64,000 nucleotides of DNA from Volvariella volvacea V23. Its lineage: Eukaryota; Basidiomycota; Agaricomycetes; Agaricales; Pluteaceae. Positions 47,417 through 59,810 of the stretch are shown piece after piece. Numbering within the stretch: the stretch's first letter is position 1; every line of letters starts with the position of its first letter. A program made the translations under genes and the position numbers. The stretch spans positions 1,734,809 through 1,798,808 of the forward strand of contig KB722739.1 of assembly GCA_000349905.1 (NCBI GenBank), read 5' to 3'. The notes under the pieces were generated by a model, which saw nothing but the letters and a program-made list of their open reading frames with translations, ran no database searches and was not told where the DNA came from.

Positions 47417-48832
47417 TTAAATGCCTCCATATGCATCACCAACGGTGTATTGAGAAACCCTATTTGCATCCTGCGCACCAGACCGAGTCTCGATAGGAGT
47501 TGTCTGATGTTGTTGCCTAGCATAAGGGTGATTAGGAGTTCCTTGTTGACCCCCTTGGTAGCTCTGTACAACATAATCCGGATTAGCGGGGTAAGCGTAG
47601 GACCCATAGGCCTCAGGGTTATACGAAGTTTGGGGTTGGGGCTGAGAACTGTATGCTCCGCCTGCAGCATGCTCGTGACCATCATCACTACCATAGTGAT
47701 CCCGTTGACCGTAGGTATAACGGGGACGCTCTTGTAATGGCTGTCGAGTGACTTCGGGCAATCCTGCTCCGAATGCACCTTGACCAGCGAGACCGGGACT
47801 GGTGGAGCTACTGATAGAAGGAGCAACGCTATGACCGAAACGCTGGGCCATGGGGGGATCAGGGGCAAATTCGTCTTCAACTAGGCCACGATTACTGCCA
47901 GTCGCATTATTGTTGTTGATGGGAGGAGTAACGAAGTCTTCATCTTCAAAACGGATTGCACCGCGCTTACGCCAGCGACGCTTTGGGGAGAGATGGGTGG
48001 TAAGCCAAGACCTCGTTGCACAAGAGAACATCAGATGAAGAGAATTAGCTCACCAAAATGAAGGCAATAACTATTCCAAGTATAGCAATTCCGGCGATAG
48101 CCCCAGCAACACTACCCACAATCGCACCAGTACTGAGCCCTCCTGAGGGTGCAAGGGTTTCTTCAGGCCTGACGGTCCCACCAACTTCAGGGGTGAATGA
48201 GGATCGAGTACCCGTGAACGTAGAAGTCTCAGTGATTCGAGCAATATTTGTGTCCGTGTTTGATGTCCGTGAAGGAGGGGGCTGGTTGCAGCATTGAATA
48301 ACTGAACGACCCAGAATGGTCAACAACTCATAAACTCACCGTTGTCAATGAAGGTGTGCTAACAACCGCGGATGAAGACGAAGAAGAGGAGCTAGAAGAA
48401 GAAGAGGACTCGAAGGAGGAGCTGGAGGAGCTGGATTCAGATGTCGAGCTTGAGGTGCTTGATTCCTCCGAACTCGAGCTAGGAGTTGAGGTCGGCTCGC
48501 TGCTCGTTGAGCTCTCAGAAGAAGACGAAGATGAAGATGAAGACGAGGACTCCGACGAGGAAGAGGAAGAGGAACTAGATGAAGAGCTGGAGGTCGAACT
48601 CTCTGAAGTCGAGGATGGGGTAGAGCTAGGCGGTGGGGTAGGCTCTAACACGATCGGCACAATGTCGTGAGCCTGGCTCCTGACATTACGTCTCGGTGCA
48701 CTCACCATCAGTGACTGTACCACTTGGGCCAGTCGGCTCCTCTGGATCTGGGAGAGGGAGATCGGGGAGGTCACCCTGGCGAGCTTTTACTTTAACCATG
48801 CGATGAGCAATAATGCGCTTAATATGGTCCAT
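47417..48832 (-). CDS. Single-pass Ser-rich membrane protein ending DAYGGI (family member A)
   Basis: Four exons (48706-48832, 48340-48644, 48054-48281, 47417-47980) encode 365 aa. The N-terminus (MDHIKRIIAHRMVKVKARQG then DLPDLPLPDPEEPTGP) has no signal peptide. A serine-rich tract of about 100 residues follows, mostly Ser with Glu/Thr, typical of heavily O-mannosylated surface stalks. One TM helix (TGAIVGSVAGAIAGIAILGI) is followed by a basic stop-transfer RRWRKRG and a long cytoplasmic tail rich in Gln, Tyr, Pro, ending TVGDAYGGI. The same order and the same last six residues recur in the gene at 60596-62870. The layout resembles Mid2/Wsc-type wall sensors, but no cysteine-rich domain is present. 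Exon 4 relies on an acceptor ending CCAAAG. Function unknown. Confidence 0.8.
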
Positions 48833-49831
48833 TGCGACTTGGGGCTTTTCGGCTTTTTATACTGACAGCTAAGGTCCAAAAAACGAATGGATGGACGGGA
48901 AGGAGTGTCCTGGGAACGAGCGTCTGACGTGGTCGGGGTTGGGGGAGGAAAGGAAAGAGCTATACAGGAGGGGAGGAGAGGAGGATGGTGGAGAGGAGAC
49001 AAGTTTGCTGCAAGTCCCTCTTGTTCTCGTCGTCGTCTATCAAAATCTGCAAATCCCAACAACGCCGTGGTTACGACCCCCACGTGGCGGAATCCTTGGC
49101 ACAACATGCACTCACATCCCTGTTCATGTATCCAATGCCCCGCCAGCTGGTCTATTGTTGGCTACACCTCATATTGGGTTCTCACAAAAGCCATTCGATT
49201 TACAGCTCCTCAGAGGAAATAAAAACACGACCACTGCGTTTGTTCGTTGGATTATCACCTGCACAGGTCCCATGTTACGGGCAACCCTCACCGACAAGGC
49301 CTTCTTGCATGATGAACCCATCATAGGCGCCAAATCCAGGTCGCATAAGGCACGCTTAACGCCCACCGAACCTGAGCTATTGACGTCATTCTCCCGCCAA
49401 TGGCGATCAAGCTCGCACGAAACCAACCCCTGAGCCGCTCTCGTGTACCAGGCGTCGCGATGGGTGTTATCGGCACTAAATAGCTCAGCACCAGGGGAAG
49501 AGAACAGGAGGCTGTAGCACATGCAACAATTGACCCCGGAGCGCGATTGTTGATGGTGCTGACCCCCTCAAACACCTGCGAATCAGACCGCGAAGCGAAC
49601 CTAGAACAATTGAATACAGCGCACAAACTACATTTGGGTCACGTTACAATCAATAGCCAGGAGTCTAAAGCAAATAAACTTGTGCTAGGAGCAGTTAATT
49701 CCCCTTTGAAATCAAGGCCATTGATGGCCTCTTTCAAAGAAGCAAAAATCAGCCGGTTTCTGTGCGAATACAATCGATAATTATAAGAGACTCAGGCCAC
49801 CAGCCCATTTGGCTATTCGTGATATGAAAAA
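48833..49831. other. Spacer between DAYGGI protein A and P450 gene
   Basis: About 1 kb. The right-hand end should be the 3' UTR of the P450 and the left-hand end the promoter of the DAYGGI protein. The open frames here have no motifs. They overlap on both strands and are treated as chance. Confidence 0.4.
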
Positions 49832-51945
49832 TTAGCGCGCTTTAGGCCTGACGAAAGCGTGCAAGTGTTCTCCTCTATGAACCGGGACGAAATATTCCCT
49901 AAAGCTTATATTATCGGGGCTTAAAATGGCATAACGTCAGTCCGTGCGCAACGGTCTCGCTCCCATAACGACTTACCAAGTGTTGTGCGGCTGTAATTCC
50001 AACTTTCTGAAGATGTTGGCGAAAATCAGGTACAACTCGCACCAAGCCAGACTATCAGAAAGTAACATCAATAAAACACACCCAAACTTAGCGCACGCTA
50101 ATCGAAAGGGAGGGGGGCGCACTTGATCCCAAGACAGCTTCGTGGACCTTTCGAAAACGCCACCAAGTATTTGTCCAAATTCTGGACATCATCGCCTAAC
50201 CACCTTTCAGGGATGAACTCCCTTGGATTAGGAAATATTTCCGGGTTCCTATGGACGACCGTATGTCCCATCGCCACAACAGTCTAGTACATTCGCGTCA
50301 GAAAAATTAAACAACATATATGAGCAGCACGATCGCCGGGAGGAAATTGACATTTGATAAAACGTCAGGTCATCATATGATCCGAAGGAAGAGGATAGAT
50401 GACTTACACCGGCTGGTATCTTTGCACCCGAGATTTCTACATCTGTAGGGCCTGCGATCCTCGGAAGCGGTGTCACGATGCCGTGCGCCAATCGAAGGGA
50501 TTCCTTGATCACCGCCGTCTGAGATTCATGTCGGTATGGCGGCAGGGAGGTCAAAAGGAACGATAGAAAATAAAGTAAAGGAATCAATTATCAGTATTCA
50601 GCCCTGAACTCAAAACATAACCATATCCCGACAAGAGGTGGTGTTCCCTGTTGGTACACAACCAGACAAGGAACCCAAATGAACGGGTAAAGCAAGTAGA
50701 AAATAGCTTACCAAGTATGGAAGCTTTTCCAAGGCCTCATAGTTCATGTTTACATCTTTATCTGGCCACGCATCCTGCAACTCCTTCACCAACTTATCTT
50801 GAGCCATCATGTTGGTGAGCAGATAGTACGTCCCAACTGTGCACACATTTCCGACCGTGTCACTGCCAGCGAACCGCATGTATATACCTTCATCTAGTAG
50901 CCATGCTTTCGTAAGGGGCGGCAGGCGCTCATTATCGGGTTGCGGGGTAAGGAAATAGTGATAAATAGTCTCGTGATGGATGGATTCCAAGGAAGACGGA
51001 TCCTTCATAATCTGATCGATTTGTGAACCCATCTGCTTACGTTGTTCGAGAATCCCCGTCGTACTTGGTCTCAGGTACGAGGCCATCCATTCTGGTACAT
51101 TGAGAAGAACAGCCTTGATGATGGGGAAATGTTTGAAGACCCAAATCATAGGAAGCGTCATATCCATAGCCGAAAGAATTTCGTGTTGGAAATCAGGCGC
51201 ATCGAGGACATCAGAGGATTTCGCGAAACAGTATGAGGTGATGATTTCGAGACTTATAGAACGGAAGGCAAGGTCGAGATCGGCGGCCTTTTCGTCTTTG
51301 TAGGACAGTAAACGAGCCACTAGCGTGTCAATCTATCCCGACTCCGTCGTGGGTGACAGCTCAAGGCGAAGATGAGACAACCTACCTTGGATTGGACTAC
51401 ATTTTCGAGGTTTAAAATGGCCCGACGAGAAAAGAATGGACCAATTAGATTGCGTCTTTGCATAGCCTCATGGAAATCGAATAAAGCAAAAACAGATTGA
51501 TCCGTCGCAAAGGAAGTATACAGCGCCGGCTGTTTCGCGAATCTGGAGTTCATACCATAAATTTCGCTGTGCGCCTTGGGGTCATTGAAATGCAGCTAAT
51601 CGATATCCAGTCAAGAGAAGTATGACTAATACAGAGATGCGGACGTACTTCGTTGGGGCCAACACGAACTATAGGGCCTTCTCCATCCATTAATACTGAC
51701 TATCATACTAAGTGATGCAAGCGCATACCGTATTTTTGATGAAGGTATTCAAGGTGCTCGCTCCATCCGCCATCAAGAGCAACATCATACCACGCGCGGT
51801 AGACGGTGCTGATTGCGGCGAATATAGGACCAGGAAAGTCTTTAAGCGGGTGATACCAAAGCCTTCGGATACTCCTCAGAGTCCAATATGTAGTGGCGAC
51901 AATAGCCCCCGTCGTCAGGAGAGTGTACCAGCTGGGCGCGTCCAT
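49832..51945 (-). CDS. Cytochrome P450 monooxygenase
   Basis: A microsomal class II P450 of 503 aa in eight exons (51729-51945, 51649-51677, 51386-51595, 50712-51332, 50408-50518, 50123-50283, 49977-50051, 49832-49919). The N-terminal anchor is TLLTTGAIVATTYWTL, followed by the hinge WYHPLKDFPGP and YGPIVRVGPNELHFNDP. The I-helix is MRFAGSDTVGN (A-G-x-D-T, oxygen activation). K-helix ExxR is KESLR. The PERF-like region is NPREFIPERW. The heme loop FSKGPRSCLGI carries the axial Cys. The C-terminus FREYFVPVHRGEHLHAFVRP fits the fungal benzoate-hydroxylase/pisatin-demethylase-like groups. All phases agree. The last intron ends TTTTAAG. The substrate cannot be read from sequence; it needs the shared P450 reductase. 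Confidence 0.93.
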
Positions 51946-54823
51946 CCTCTCAAATTACGATGGTAAGGCGAATACAAACGAAGTAGAAGGGTGGAGAGTG
52001 CCCAACGGAAAGGAAATATCGAGCCAAGGGCAAGCAAGGAACGCCCTTTATGCGGCGTCCAGCGAGCTTCAATGACAGACCGCACCGCATCTGGATGGAT
52101 GATGGAATTCCTGGAAGCTGCGAAGTTGTGTTGTACATAACGCAACGGCGTATCCATTTCGTGCTAGGGGGTCCTGACAAGCTCAAGCACTTAAACCAAA
52201 TCGAGTTCATTCTATCCTGCATAGCATGCTGGACCCAGAAATAAGATTTTTGTGGGTCCTACCTCTGCGATGAAGGAGATCCTTATTTCCGCAATTGTGA
52301 AATTGTCCAACACACCAGGATCGAAAGGGAATTTGTTGGGCCCTGACCTATGTTGTAAGGAGTAATTGAGCATTTGATTTCGTCATTCGGAAGTACCTCT
52401 ATATGAAATAAATGGTTAAGGACGATAACCAAACCAAATGGCCACCGGAAAGAAAGACGGCCGAAGACTTACTTTCTCAGTCTGATGCAGCAGCGGTAAT
52501 GGAATTCTCACATACTTCCAAGGTGCCATTATTTTTGGACTGTCCGAAGGCTCGCGCCGGAAAACATCCATAGTTCCGATCATCCAGCTCAAGACCAAAA
52601 AGATATCACGCTGTCAAGCCAGCGATGCGAATGGGATGCGTCCTTTTGAGTCGACATTGGGTATTCGTGGCCCAGTTCTTCCTTCAAAGGATCAGCACAT
52701 TCAGTCAAAAGGGCAAGACATATGGGGATCAAATCGAGGCTTAAGGCAAAATTATGACCTAGTAGTCCTTTGGCCTAGGACTTTGCGGATGAGCCTTCGT
52801 CCAGATGTGTTGCAAAAGGCAATACTCACCCACAGAAGAAAACCGCAAATATCCTACTCGGGGAGGATTTGTTGTTAACCAACTTGAACTTCTCACTAGA
52901 TTGCCGAAATCCGCAGGGTTTAGATCGGGGAATGCCGTACTATACCGCAACCCAAACACAACGAGTAAAAATTGAGGACGTTTGCGTTGCTTCTTGATTG
53001 GGTATGTTTTCATCCGGAAGGAAAATAACGGCGGCTCGACAAGTCGTACAGAATCGAAGCACGATAATGATTCCCACCGATGACTACCCCCTCCCCGCGG
53101 ATTTGATGGTTCTCATCAATTTGTAGCCGGCGGGATAGTATGTAACGATGCAGCCTTGGATTGCGCTTAGTGAGATATCTTATGACCTCCCCGTCCGCTC
53201 TACCGTTAATGCAAGGCACATGAACAATCCAGGGATAGAGTTAAGAGCATCTCGCTAAGCTCCACAGCTTATTGGTCTGTTTGCCCAGGGGTTTTGTGGT
53301 TGGGCGAAGGGAGCGCACAAACCAGTTTTGTCTTTGGGATGCGGTATCTCCGTTCTTTCCTGGCTCCCTTAGGTTTAGGCCTGACATGGGTTGCGCAGAT
53401 GCACGTGAATCCATTAGTACTCTAGCGGAATCGAACAAAGCAACTTACTCAAATGGGACCAGAGCGATGAAATATGCGCTCATACCTCCATATGAAGACA
53501 AAATGCAGATTTCGGAGTCAAGGAAATGATAGTCCTTTGAACCAGCATCTGTTGGGTGGCTGTATGCGCGGAAAATATCGTGTGCTTCGCACGACCCCAT
53601 CTCACCGTTTGCCAACATGATTACCGTGGGTCCCACTGGCAGGATCTAGCGGTTGCTGACGACAGCCATGGATGCTTCCGGCCTAGGGCATGAAGCAAAT
53701 ATCAGAGAAGGGCATAGTCCGCGGAAGCCTGGTCATGAACATTCGATGGAATCGTGGATGAGGGGACAAGGGGCCATGTTATTTGGCCCCGTTTTGCAGG
53801 AAGACCCAATCCAAAGGCGTCATAATATGTGCAGCGCTGAAGGTGGCCATCGACAGGGTGGATTATGAAAGAGATGTAGCAATGTCATGCGCTCCTATCT
53901 TACGCCCTCTATGACGGTGTTAATGCGCAAGGCTGGTCCATCGATGAGCAGCTTACCGGCACTCCGAATCGAGGTATGCGTTTAACCGTCTGATCGATAG
54001 GATCGGAGAACAGCACAGTTGATCGTGCTGTTACATCAAGCAGGAGCTCATCGATGTGTATCATTCACCCCTATGCACTGTATTCCACAGGCCCCAACAC
54101 CACGTTCTTCTTAACCAAGTCCCAGTGCACGAGTGTACAGCATAGTCTACGGAGGAGTGCCTAGCTCCTTCAAGATCGGAGTTACGGGGGTTAGGACAGA
54201 CGCTTGGAGGAAGAACACCGAATCCAGGTCCTACACCAGCCCAAAGAGGTGAGGCACGGACTGCCCCGGGTTGAAATGAGGGTAGTGCAGTTGCAAAGTT
54301 CAGGACTTAAAACCACGCCAGCGTGGAGGGTTGCGCAAGGCACGTCCAGCTGTCTTTAGACGCGCCCTGATGCCGGGAACCTGCCATAAGCGTCGTCCTC
54401 TCCCGGTGGCCAACTAGCGATAATTTTCGTTCTCTGGAGCGGATAACAGAGCAGGATTGTGGGCTGTGGCGTCTGGACATGGTGGTGAGCTTGCATTCGT
54501 CGCATCGTGGACTGGTTATCGGGCTGTCGATTCATTTATTGTCGAGTTTCAGTTCATTCTACCTGCAGGCAGTGTTTGGATTACATAATGTATGAGGTGG
54601 GAAAAGTTGAAGCGCCATCAAAATGACAGACTTGTGGTGGACATTGACCCCAGTACACCACCAACTAATTTCCTGTCTCCGTCTCCTCCACCCAGCTTGT
54701 TATCCTGTCTCTCCTTTATGCTCTTGTCTGATCCACTCACGCTGTCCAGTGCCATTCTTGATACTTGTCAATCTCAATCTTCACGTCCCTCTGTCCATCA
54801 AGCAGCTATGGCCCAACCACTTT
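51946..54823. other. Spacer with an unresolved minus-strand membrane-protein candidate
   Basis: Minus-strand pieces between 51950 and 53640 look like exons. The best, 52473-52610, is exactly 46 codons between a CAG acceptor and a GTAAGT donor and reads DIFLVLSWMIGTMDVFRREP then KIMAPWKYVRIPLPLLHQTE, with one hydrophobic helix. Other pieces read RIFAVFFCG before a GTGAGT donor near 52830 and DPGVLDNFTIAEIRISFIAE near 52270-52330. I could not connect them into one frame or name a family. From 53640 to 54590 nothing coding is seen; the last 200 nt lead into the vezatin-like gene. Confidence 0.35.
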
Positions 54824-57695
54824 ATGACGACCAACATCCTCTCGAACAATATCTCAGAGGTGCACTTCAATTTCCGTGGCGTTCAGCCTCCACTGACCCT
54901 CTTTTCGCCCGCAGATGCAGGAGAACTATCGCAATCAATGCCCGGCACCTCATCGGAACTCACGCTCGAACTCGACCCAAATCCACACCTACAATCAGAT
55001 GCGCCTGGGGACTATGAAGAAGTGGAGTTGTTGCCTCTGTCTCTTATAAAGCTGTTAGAGGTGCGTGTCAATATCTGAATGGCGGGCGATTCTCTGGGTC
55101 TTGCTATATTGGGACGTCCGGAGGCAAATTCTGATCATGGCAACGCCGCTTGGCGGTCATTTTTTGACACCGACACAGGCACTACAGGCTGCAATATCGA
55201 CCGTACAACCCTCGCGTGTACCCAAATCCTTTATTGAACGCTTCAAATACGATGTCATCTCATCGTCCCTGCTAGCACCCAATCTCGCGGTTCCGCAGTC
55301 GCGTCGAAGTTCCTGGTCCGCATCAATACCGGGGAAGCTAAAGGGTCATCGTCGGGGCTCCATATCGAGTTCAGAGAGCAGCCAGTCTCCACCTTCACCT
55401 CCTGTAGCCTCTCATGGTCAATATTGGATCCCGTCTTTAGCTTTGATGATTGTTGTAGCTCTTTTCGGTTCCGGGCATCACTTGATGGCTGCTCTATCAA
55501 TTGCCGGAAGCCTCGTGATGATTTGCAGACTTGATTATACAAACGACGCCTGCAAAATGGACGTCTCTCCTGTAGGTCTCAAAGTCCGCGTTTATCCGTT
55601 TTACTGAAGCACCTCCAGTGTCTGGACTCTTTAGGTCAACTGATACATGCAAGCGACGTATGGGAATCTGTCGTACAGGAGGCCCTCGCACATCTCGAAA
55701 AAGATGAGAAACGACGGTGAGTATTGGGTGTCCGTTCGTTCCCCCGTCTCACCTCTCTCCTACAGCAAATCGTTTAGTTCCTCCAAAGCATCTTCGCCCA
55801 CCAATTCACTCCGACTTACACTTCATTCCACCCTCCATGGTCTTCAGACTCAATGCGATAACGTTCGCCAACTCTTCTCAGCCCTCGCATCGCCAGTAGA
55901 GCTGTCACAGCTCTCCGAAATGTATGCACCTCCCTCACCCATGAGACCCAATGTCGCTTTGCCCGAAGCAAGCCCTCGGCCGCTCTCCCTACCTCACCGT
56001 CACTCGCCTCCGTCAAGCTCGCCACTCTCAAGAGAAGCCAAACGATCAACTTGGGGTGGTGGAACACCTTCTGGTCAACCCTTCTCCCGTCGGGAACATC
56101 ATCGATCAGATCTTTCTACCTTATTTGCACCCACACCCCCAATACACCGGCAAAGCACAAGTGCTCCTGTGACCCCGATATCCTCTAATCATAGTAGTTT
56201 AGATCAGGTAGAAGAAGAGGATGATAATGTCAGTGACCAGGACACAAAACTAGAGCCCATCGAAGTGAACCCTGAGTCTTTCGCGGCTGCGGCATTGGAT
56301 CTACGTCGAAGACGTAAATCCGCCGGGTTGGAAGCTCTTCATTTGCCATCAGACACACTTTTCACAACACCCACCAGGCCGTCCCGTTTGTCCCGTACTC
56401 CGAATTCTGCCACATCAATACCTTCCGCTTCACGATTCACAACTAACAAGACGTCACGTCACCCTCAATCCCTATCCGCACTACATCATGCCCTACAGGG
56501 TGCCTTAGCATCGCGGCGCTACACGTGCTCCCATCTGCTTGCCTTGCGTTTCCAAGAAGAAGATGAGAGTTATTGGGAGGATGTGCGAAGCATGATGGAC
56601 CTGTTGGCTAGCACATTTTCAGGTGCAACGTCGAGTTTGGCAGAAGCATTGGAGGACGTAGAACGACAAAGAATCATGGACGAAAATCCAACTCCTAAAT
56701 TTACCCCACCTAAAATTGATGGTGAAGATATTGACGTTGATGACATGTTCGGAGGTCAGCGACGACCGACACACCTTCAACTCGGTCAACGAAGAAGTCG
56801 GTTATCGGATGAAGTTACTTCATTTGCTCCAACGCTCAGTAATATTTCGAGATTCGCGATACATGTGGATTCGATTTCTACGGCGTTGGATGATGCAAAA
56901 GCTTATCTTCAAGACGTTGTTGACACGCTGAAGGAAGAGGAATTTAGCTCGCCAGCGCGACCGAAAGGAAAGCGAAATAGGGAATCGGGCTCATTTTTGG
57001 CATACCTGAATGATGGTGAAGATGCAGACGGGGAGGAGCTTGCTGCGGCCGTCGAGGAGCTTCCAAAAGCACTCGAAGTCTACGATCGGCTTCGTCGAGA
57101 ACTCGGGCTGGCATTACGGGAGTGTGAAAGGGGTAGGGAAAGGCTTCTTGAGGTTGTTTATCCTAAACCCAAAATCTTACTGGACGACGAGGAAGATTTC
57201 TCCGATGAGCTTCCTGGATTTGGGCATGATGCCGCAAGTGATGATTCGGATAAGGCAGTTCCTTCATCACCTACGGAGGAGAGCCACCGTGCTGGTATCT
57301 TGCCTGAGCTTATTGTGGATGCACCGACTGTTGTGGGACATGTGAATGATGTTCCTGCATTGGACGATGCCACGGCACATTTGTTGCTTACTTCGACGAC
57401 GGAGCATTTGCCACCGCCAGGGGTTGATCAGGTGTATGAAGCCGATGCCGGGAGCGTTGGAGTGTTCACGAGGGAAAGATCGAAGCTGTCTAGGGAAGAG
57501 AGAATCAAGTTGGCGAAGGCGAGAAGGGAAAGTGCAGCCCTGGGCCGTGTTGCTTCTGATAGTCCGTCATCCTCGAGTGGTGGCAGTATCGAAAAGTGGG
57601 GGCCTGGTGGGGACGTCGTTCAGGAGTTGAAGGACGTGATATGGAAGGTGGGAGAGAAAAAGAGGAAGATGGCTGAAGTTGCTGTCTCGATGTGA
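54824..57695 (+). CDS. Vezatin/Inp2-like protein (myosin-binding, peroxisome inheritance type)
   Basis: Inp2/vezatin-type proteins are membrane anchors that bind a myosin tail; in yeast Inp2 links peroxisomes to Myo2. Proposed exons: 54824-55021, 55059-55571, 55610-55716, 55766-57695 (915 aa). Two adjacent helices (YWIPSLALMIVVALFGSGHH then LMAALSIAGSLVMICR) form the membrane hairpin, preceded by WRAILWVLLYWDVRRQILIM and SFIERFKYDVISSSLLAP. The large last exon is hydrophilic with coiled segments (DSISTALDDAKAYLQDVVDT, VYDRLRRELGLALRECERGR) and many Ser/Pro stretches. The first two introns would be only 37 and 38 nt, the first with a weak donor, so exons 1 and 2 are uncertain. An alternative start MAQPLYDD lies 16 nt upstream in another frame. 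The family call rests on layout and general likeness. Confidence 0.65.
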
Positions 57696-58581
57696 GGAGT
57701 GTTGGTGTTAATTGTTCCTAGATCTCGCCGTTGGGGCGAGCTGAGTGCGGAGTGCGTGCTGCTGGTTGGTGGCCTGTCGTAAGTGATGGCAGGCACCGTC
57801 TTTCCATTGAAGGGTGGAATCGAAGGAGAACATGTGTTTGTCCAGACTGTCATTGTTAACACGTAGCAATGGCGTCTCAACTCAACCCCCCTCCCATCTA
57901 TCTATCCCTCTATATATGTCATATATCTCTGGTTTTTTTCGCCTCTCAACACACACACTCACTCGTACAGCGCATTCGTTTCACGTTATGTCACCATATC
58001 TTACGACCTCTATTTATACTTTCATCATATGATCCCTCCTCCCCGTTCACTTTTATCTTTTCACGAGATTACATTCATTATTTCCACATCACCCATCTTC
58101 CTCCTTTCGCTCTTAGCCATTTATTGTAATTGTTGTGCAAGGCAGGAGGTCACACCACACTGCGTTGACCTCATCACGAAATTCGACTCTCCCAGCGTCC
58201 GTCGCTGGGATTGTGCATTGCTGCAGTGTTGGAAAATTGGGACCTGCAGTTCAACCTATCTTGGAAATGCACTTTTTTTTTGCATAGCATACCCCTCTCC
58301 CGCCGCTCTACGGCCATGACCAGTTCTCTTTCTTCGTTTGACGCTTCGACTCGAATACGTTTGGTAGAGTTGCTTTATCTGTGATAGAGTCTACATTCAT
58401 CTCGAAGTTATCGTAATTACGTATAGTATCTTGGTATATCTGCAATTTATGTTGCTTGAACGTTTAATTCCGTATGGCGAGAATAGAGGAAGAAAGCTAT
58501 TTAATTATAATATACACTATATACATCTTCAGCACATAACAAAGGACTCAACGTGGTTAAAGTAAACTACACCAACAAATT
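57696..58581. other. Convergent 3' region
   Basis: 886 nt between the vezatin-like stop (+) and the stop of the secreted His/Ser-rich protein gene (-). It is AT- and pyrimidine-rich with no supported frame. Both 3' UTRs should lie here; AT-rich blocks near 58430-58540 suit polyadenylation. Confidence 0.45.
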
Positions 58582-59810
58582 CTACCTCCTCTCCGACTGA
58601 GTTGTCGGTACCACGAATACGACAGTTTGAGGCACGCTCCCGCTATCACTGGGTGTCGCCGTCCCCGATCCCGATCCCGATTCTGAAGCAGACCCAGACC
58701 CAGATGAAGACGCTGTCGAACCAGCGCTACTACCGGCAGAAGGTTGTTCAGCAACGATATGCTGGGCTACGTCTTGGGCATCGACTGGGGCCTGAGTGTT
58801 GTTACTTCCGCTGTCTGAGGACGAGGATGAGGATGCTGAAGAAGCTGACGCCTTGGACTGTGAAGAGGATGTAGCATCGCTAGTTGCTGGGGGCGGAGAG
58901 GATTGACCACCAGGGAGGGGGACAAAAGGGATGCCTGTAAGGGGAGTAGTGCCACCAGCACCAACAGGTGGGGAAACAGGAAGGGAAGGAGCGCCACCAG
59001 GAAGAGCAGTGGCACTCGGGGCTTCTTTGGAACCGAGAGGGTTTATGTCTTCCACCCTACTTGTATGAGCTTCTCCACTGCTGGTGGAAATGCTGGATCC
59101 CGAGAGCGGAGTAGGGGTTACTTCAGCGGCGGCAACAGATCCACTGGATGAGGTGGGTGTCGAATAGACGGTAGTGGTGACAGTTACTGTCGTTGGTGTA
59201 CAGCCCTCGCCACTAGAGGACGAGTCCGATCCTGATGGGACGTATTGAATTGGTACAGAGCCATTTACCCCGTCGTTGGGAGTAGAGTCGGCTGAAGATG
59301 AGGAGGAGGAACTAGAGGACCCAGAGGCCGAAGAAGAACTAGAGCCGCTAGTAGCAGTTCCACCTGTGCTTTCTTGACGTATAAAAAGACCGTCCCCTGT
59401 CCTCCGGTGTTGTACTTGAATGGACCGGGCAAAGATTGGTCGACCCTATTGTTGGTGAGTATCAATATGGAATCGTAGCAGGGTGGCTGAGCAGTAGGGG
59501 CCTAGCTTACAACTTTACGAAAACCCTTTCCACTCCTCTTTGGGTGAGAGCCGGGCTTGCGATGGCCGCGACTGTGGTTATGGTTATGTTCGTGCTTGTG
59601 TTCGTGCTTGTGGTCATGGTGTTTGCTTGGCATGGCGTATGTCCTCTGAAGTTCTGGAAGGTGGAACCGTGGCAGAGGTTCGCTCCATCCAAAGGAATGA
59701 CGAGCATGGAGAGCGCTGGACCGAATGGGTGAACCAGTAACAGAGAGGGGGACAAGTGTGCATGCAGCGGCGGCGGCGATCATAGTAATTCGGGCTGGGG
59801 ATGAGACCAT
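58582..59810 (-). CDS. Secreted His-rich, Ser-rich protein (cell-wall type), function unknown
   Basis: Two exons (59511-59810, 58582-59445) encode 387 aa. The start at 59810 is chosen because it opens a signal peptide (ITMIAAAAACTLVPLSVTGS); an in-frame ATG 240 nt upstream would bury it. The mature N-terminus has a histidine-rich stretch HHDHKHEHKHEHNHNH, followed by basic sequence (RGHRKPGSHPKRSGKGFRK). After the intron come RQESTGG, then repeated Ser/Thr/Gly-rich segments and a Thr-Val block (TPTTVTVTVTTTVYSTPTSS) seen in fungal wall proteins. The C-terminus VPQTVVFVVPTTQSERR is not a GPI signal. The His cluster could bind Zn or Cu. Much of the protein is probably O-mannosylated. No catalytic domain is recognised. 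Confidence 0.72.

Noticed and set aside
48356..48670. Plus-strand frame of almost pure Glu/Asp
   Set aside because: It is the antisense of the poly-Ser stalk of the DAYGGI protein at 47417-48832; serine codons read backwards give acidic codons.
54592..55017. 141-codon plus-strand frame as the N-terminus of the vezatin-like gene
   Set aside because: After about 54850 the conserved-looking acidic sequence (ELTLELDPNPHLQSDAPGDY) is in another frame, so this frame was not used. The start MAQPLYDD within it is kept as an alternative.
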